Origin: Chersky-840 sp963764205 | GTDB taxonomy: Bacteria > Actinomycetota > Acidimicrobiia > Acidimicrobiales > UBA8190 | Length of the DNA stretch: 64,000 nucleotides | Direction: 5' to 3' | Assembly (NCBI GenBank): GCA_963764205.1 | Contig: CAVXRN010000002.1 | Location: 930,001-994,000, forward strand | Shown: one piece after another, positions 60,588 through 64,000 of the stretch | Layout: each line of letters starts with the position of its first letter | Numbering within the stretch: position 1 is the stretch's first letter | Notes under the pieces: model-generated | Told to the model about the DNA's origin: nothing | The model's input: the letters and a program-made list of their open reading frames with translations, nothing else | Database searches by the model: none | Position numbers and translations under genes: made by a program

Positions 60588-61654
60588 TCAGATCTGGCGC
60601 AGGACGCGCACGTCGTTGTCGAAGAAGACACGCATGTCGGGGATCTCGTGGCGCATCTGGGCGCACCGGTCGATCCCGAAGCCGAAGGCGAACCCCGTCC
60701 AGTGCTCCGCGTCGATGCCCACCGCGGCGAACACGGCGGGGTCGACCATGCCGCACCCCCCGAGCTCGATCCACCCCGTGTGCGAACAGGTGCGGCAACC
60801 CGCGCCCTGGCAGATCGTGCACGTGATCTCGTACTCGGCCGACGGCTCGGTGAAAGGGAAGTACGACGGTCGCAAGCGGCTGTGGATGTCGGGCCCGAAG
60901 TAGGCCGTGGTGAAGGTCTCGATGGTCCCGGCCAGCTCGGCGAAGCTGATGCCGTGGTCGACCACCAGCCCCTCGATCTGATGGAAGGTCGGGATGTGGC
61001 GGGCGTCGGGCGTGTCGCGGCGGAAGCACTTGCCCGGCATGACGGCGTAGATGGGTGGCCCTTGGCTCTCCATGAGCCGCACCTGGACCGGTGACGTGTG
61101 GGTGCGGAGCATGACCGTCTCGGGCTCCCCGAGCTCGAGGTACAGCGTGTCCCACATCCCCCGGGCGGGATGCGCCGGCGGCATGTGCAGGGCTTCGAAG
61201 TTGTACCAGTCGGTCTCGACCTCGGGGCCCTCGGCCACGGTGAACCCCATCCCGACGAACACGTCCTCGAGCTCGTCGCGGGCGCGCTGCACGAGATGCA
61301 GGCGACCCGGCGGGGTCGGCGCGGTGGCCTCGGTGAGATCCAACCGGTCCTCGTCGAGGCGCGCCGCACGGGCACGGTGCTCGAGCTCACCCCGCCGTTG
61401 CGCCAGGCTCGACTCGATCTCGGTGCGCGCCTCGTTGAGCCGTCGCCCCGCTTCGGGCCGCTCGCCGGGCTCGAGCCGGACCAGGCCCTGATGGGCCCGG
61501 GCCAGGGCGGAGCGCTTCCCCAGGAGCTCGGTCTGCAACTCGTCCAACGCCGCCAAGGTGTCGACCCGGGCCAGCGCGTCGGCCGCCGCCGCGACCAGCG
61601 CGTCGGGATCGACGTCGGGCGACCCCGACCCCTCTCCCCCGACGGCGGGGTCAC
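60588..61654 (-). CDS. pheS: Phenylalanyl-tRNA synthetase alpha subunit, probable 2-nt frameshift near the start
   Basis: The catalytic subunit. Class II motifs are present (GFTVAEGPEVETDWYNFEALHMP; RTHTSPVQVRLM; FRRDTPDARHIPTFHQIEGLVV; GFAFGFGIDRCAQMRHEIPDMR). The N-terminal coiled coil (DALVAAAADALARVDTLAALDELQTELLGKRSAL) is in frame with them, but no start codon precedes it. GTG 61654, which overlaps the methyltransferase stop as GTGA, starts VTPPSGE in another frame. Removing AG from a GAGAG run near 61620-61636 joins VTPPSGE to GSGSPDVDPDALV. The length, 355 codons plus 2 nt, agrees. Otherwise TTG 61556 would be the start, with half the coiled coil lost. Confidence 0.9.
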
Positions 61655-62472
61655 CGGGCCTCTCCCATGGCGTGCAGGTTAGAGCGCCGGCGCGCCGCCT
61701 CGAAGCACAGAACCGCGGCCGCCGTCGACACGTTGAGCGACTCGGCGCCTCCCCCCATGGGGATCGTCACCGTGGCGTCGAGCCGGCTCGCGAGCTCCGG
61801 GGGCAACCCGCTCGCCTCGTTGCCGAGGACCAAGGCGAACGGCGACGTCAGGTCGACGTCGGTATACGCGGTGCCGCCGCGCGACACCGCCGCCAGACAG
61901 CGCAGGCCGTGCCCGGCCAACGCGTCGAGGACCGCAGCGGCGTCGCCCGCCACGACGACCGGGACGTGCAGGACCGACCCGGCCGAGGCGCGGACCGTCT
62001 TGGGGTTGAAGGGGTCGACCGTCCCCTCGCTGCACACGACCGCGGCGGCACCGGCGGCATGGGCCACACGGATCACCGCGCCGGCATTGCCCGGGTCGCG
62101 CACGTCCACACACACCACCACGAAGGTCGCGCCGGCCAGCTCCTCGAGCGTGGCGGTGGGCATCGCCACCACGGCCAGGACGGGCTGGGGCGTCACGGTG
62201 TCGGCCACCCTTTCGAGGACGCCCGGCGCCAGGTCGAAGATGCGGGCCCCGCGCGCCAACGCCACGTCGAGCACGGCGCCGACATCGGGCTGTGAACGGC
62301 CCCGCTCGTCCACGAACACCGCTTCCACCGACGCCCCCGCGTCGAGCGCGCTGTGGAGCAGCTTGACCCCTTCCACCACGAAGGCGCCCTCCGAGCGCCG
62401 GGTGCTGCGTCGCGCCAGCAGCCGGCGCAGGCGCTGGACCCGCTGGTGCCGGAAGGCGAGCGCCGTGGTCAG
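61651..62472 (-). CDS. SpoU/TrmH-family RNA 2'-O-methyltransferase, probable CTG start
   Basis: A 273-residue SPOUT enzyme. An N-terminal substrate-binding part (RVQRLRRLLARRSTRRSEGAFVVEGVKLLHSAL) is followed by the knotted SPOUT fold with VCVDVRDPGNAGAVIRVAHAAG (motif 1), ALVLGNEASGLPPELASRLD (motif 2) and TIPMGGGAESLNVSTAAAVLCFEAARRR (motif 3). Methyl group comes from S-adenosylmethionine; an rRNA ribose is the likely target. No ATG, GTG or TTG lies early enough. CTG 62472 overlaps the rplT TGA as CTGA and is the best initiator. Its placement between rplT and pheS is common in actinobacteria. Confidence 0.88.
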   Translation of the reverse strand: MTTALAFRHQRVQRLRRLLARRSTRRSEGAFVVEGVKLLHSALDAGASVEAVFVDERGRSQPDVGAVLDVALARGARIFDLAPGVLERVADTVTPQPVLAVVAMPTATLEELAGATFVVVCVDVRDPGNAGAVIRVAHAAGAAAVVCSEGTVDPFNPKTVRASAGSVLHVPVVVAGDAAAVLDALAGHGLRCLAAVSRGGTAYTDVDLTSPFALVLGNEASGLPPELASRLDATVTIPMGGGAESLNVSTAAAVLCFEAARRRSNLHAMGEAR

Positions 62473-62870
62473 GAGCGGTCCCCGGCCTCCGCCGCCACCG
62501 GGGTCGGAGCCCCGTCGGCCAGAGCGGACGTCGCCACACCCACGAGGCGGGAGAACGCCTCGGGGTCGGTGACCGCCAGGTCGGCCAGCACTTTGCGGTC
62601 CACCACGACCTCGGCTTCGCGCAGCCCGGCGATGAGCCGGCTGTAGCTCGTGCCGTTGGCCCGGGCCGCCGCGTTGATCCGCTGGATCCACAGCCGACGG
62701 AAGTCACCCTTGCGAGCACGGCGGTCGCGGTACGCGTACTGCAGCGAGTGCATGACCGCCTCGTTGGCGGAACGGAAGGTGCGGCTGCGATTGCCGTAGT
62801 AGCCCTGGGCCGACTCGAGGACGGCGCGACGGTGCTTCTTGCCGTTGACGGCGCGCTTCACCCTGGCCAT
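62469..62870 (-). CDS. rplT: 50S ribosomal protein L20
   Basis: The 23S-binding assembly protein, 133 residues. MARVKRAVNGKKHRRAVLESAQGYYGNRSRTFRSANEAVMHSLQYAYRDRRARKGDFRRLWIQRINAA is unmistakable. ATG 62870 follows GGAGC. About 15-20 extra residues (ADGAPTPVAAEAGDRS) follow the usual end, and the stop TGA is reused by the next start. Confidence 0.97.
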   Translation of the reverse strand: MARVKRAVNGKKHRRAVLESAQGYYGNRSRTFRSANEAVMHSLQYAYRDRRARKGDFRRLWIQRINAAARANGTSYSRLIAGLREAEVVVDRKVLADLAVTDPEAFSRLVGVATSALADGAPTPVAAEAGDRS

Positions 62871-62957
62871 GACCAGCTCCTTTCGTGAACGACGTGACAT
62901 CGCACCCACCCCATCGGGCGGGGGCGACTCGGAGGCGGGCATGTGCCCGCCTGGTGA

Positions 62958-63152
62958 CTACCGACCGAGCAGGCGCCGCACCTCGCGGCGATCCGCGGCG
63001 GCGACTTCGACCTCGCGACCGAGGCGACGGGTGCGGACACTCGTCTTCTTCTCGAGCAGGTGAGAGCGATTGGCCTGACGCCGGCGCAGACGACCGGTGC
63101 CCGTGACCTTGAAGCGCTTGGCGGCGCCCCGGTCGGTCTTCATCTTCGGCAT
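62958..63152 (-). CDS. rpmI: 50S ribosomal protein L35
   Basis: A small basic protein of 64 aa (MPKMKTDRGAAKRFKVTGTGRLRRRQANRSHLLEKK), the normal L35 length and sequence. It lies between infC and rplT as in most bacteria. ATG 63152 is one base from the infC stop region. Confidence 0.97.
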   Translation of the reverse strand: MPKMKTDRGAAKRFKVTGTGRLRRRQANRSHLLEKKTSVRTRRLGREVEVAAADRREVRRLLGR

Positions 63153-63153
63153 C

Positions 63154-63852
63154 TCAGGTTCCTTCCTGTCGGCCCGGGCCGTCCCCGCTGGCCGCCACCG
63201 GTGCCTCGGCGGGCGATCCGCCGTTGCTCTCGATCACCGCTGCACTCCCACTCTTGCCCGACACCGCCGGCTCGCCGCCGACCGGGCCGGGGACGTCGTC
63301 GTCGTGCTGCGCGGCCCGGGCCGCCGCCGACTGCTTGGCCCGCTTGTCCGGTGCGAGCACCATCACCATGTTGCGACCGTCGAGCCTCGGATCCGATTCC
63401 ACTCGCGCCGTCCCGTCGACGTGTTCGGCCACCCGGTCGAGGATCTTCTTCCCCAACTCGGGGTGGAACACCTCTCGACCCCGGAACATGATCGTGACCT
63501 TGACCTTGTGCCCCTCGTTCAGGAACTTCAGGACCTGCCGGGTCTTGGTGTCGAAGTCACCGGGACCGATCTTCGGCCGGTACTTCATCTCCTTGATCCC
63601 GACGCTCGTGGTCTTGCGCCTGGACTCCTTGGCCTTCTGCGCCTCGTCGAACTTGTACTTGCCGTAGTCCATGATGCGGCAGACAGGCGGGTTGGCCAGA
63701 GGTGCGACTTCGACGAGATCCAGGTCCAGCTGCCGGGCGATGGCCAGGGCCTCCGGCAACGGGCGTATCCCGAGCTGTTGGCCATCTGGGTCCACCAGGC
63801 GCACGTCGCGCGCGCGTATGCGGTCGTTGATCCTGGTCTCGTTGGTCGTCAT
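63154..63852 (-). CDS. infC: Translation initiation factor IF-3 with a long C-terminal tail
   Basis: IF-3 keeps the 30S subunit free and checks start codons. The N-domain (INDRIRARDVRLVDPDGQQLGI), the linker YGKYKFDEAQKAKESRR and the C-domain (KVTIMFRGREVFHPELGKKILDRV) are complete within about 175 residues. Another 55 or so residues follow (DKRAKQSAAARAAQHDDDVPGPVG...), rich in Ala, Gly and Asp and probably disordered. It starts with ATG 63852, not the rare AUU used in E. coli. First gene of infC-rpmI-rplT. Confidence 0.96.
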   Translation of the reverse strand: MTTNETRINDRIRARDVRLVDPDGQQLGIRPLPEALAIARQLDLDLVEVAPLANPPVCRIMDYGKYKFDEAQKAKESRRKTTSVGIKEMKYRPKIGPGDFDTKTRQVLKFLNEGHKVKVTIMFRGREVFHPELGKKILDRVAEHVDGTARVESDPRLDGRNMVMVLAPDKRAKQSAAARAAQHDDDVPGPVGGEPAVSGKSGSAAVIESNGGSPAEAPVAASGDGPGRQEGT

Positions 63853-64000
63853 GGGTGTGGCGATGCGACATCACTCCCGTCGTTGCAGGACTCCGAGTCT
63901 CCCCGGAGCCATATCGGAAGCGCGGTCCCTTGCCCTCGGTGTCCCATCACGGACCCGTTGCAAACCCGACGCACCGTTGCCCGGTGGCGGGTGGGGGTGT
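63853..64000 (-). other. infC upstream region, cut by the window
   Basis: The leader side of infC contains a short hairpin near 63885-63905 (GGACTCCGAGTCTCC, sense strand reversed) but no element I can assign to an L20-type leader. The promoter probably lies outside the window. Confidence 0.3.

Overview
The window is a GC-rich (roughly 70% by eye) actinobacterial chromosome segment. The gcvH / garA-like FHA / ftsR (MerR) / bfn cluster, the KorAB ferredoxin oxidoreductase and the 16S signature suggest an uncultivated or little-studied member of class Acidimicrobiia. The class is my inference; the phylum is well supported. No plasmid, phage or genomic-island boundary is visible. The most unusual feature is the ribosomal RNA operon.

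Layout. 1-3.1 kb: the 3' end of a phosphotriesterase-family gene, a candidate small ORF, a GH26-like lipoprotein and a DivIVA-like coiled-coil protein. 3.2-9.4 kb (-): gltB-gltD glutamate synthase. 9.5-12.6 kb (+): thiO-thiS-thiG-thiD thiamine genes. 12.9-16.3 kb: a membrane-anchored unknown, a GT-C/DUF2029-like membrane protein and an AcuI-type reductase. 16.4-23.4 kb (-): a DUF4232 lipoprotein, bfn, hpt, ftsR, garA-like, gcvH, a nucleotidyltransferase-phosphomannomutase fusion and a CDP-alcohol phosphatidyltransferase. 23.5-24.7 kb (+): DUF1015. 25.0-31.9 kb (-): korAB, class I aldolase, threonine aldolase and a TPR-like protein with a nine-copy 27-bp tandem repeat. 32.1-38.3 kb: a peptide/nickel-type ABC importer whose binding protein and permeases are on + and whose fused double ATPase converges on them from -. 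38.4-45.6 kb (-): 16S-23S-5S rRNA. 45.7-54.8 kb (-): argC-J-B-D-F-R-G-H plus mpg, overlapping at stop/start codons throughout. 54.8-58.1 kb: small accessory genes. 58.1-63.9 kb (-): infC-rpmI-rplT-rRNA methyltransferase-pheS-pheT.

The 23S rRNA gene spans about 4.84 kb because it is interrupted by four group I introns. I place them after E. coli positions 1911, 1931, 1951 and 2604. The first three leave exons of exactly 20 nt in helices 69-71, the decoding-bridge region. The 1911 intron carries a LAGLIDADG homing endonuclease whose reading frame runs through the ribozyme core elements. Three introns share closely related cores; the 1951 intron has a different one. Removing the four (1,719 nt) leaves a normal 3.12-kb 23S.

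A second window-wide signal is about twelve small indels that break conserved genes: gltB, gltD, ftsR, garA, korA, the ABC binding protein, argJ (four), argB and probably pheS. Each is repaired by one or two bases, usually in a short GC-rich or dinucleotide run. I read these mainly as sequence/assembly errors and annotate the genes full length with the frameshift noted.
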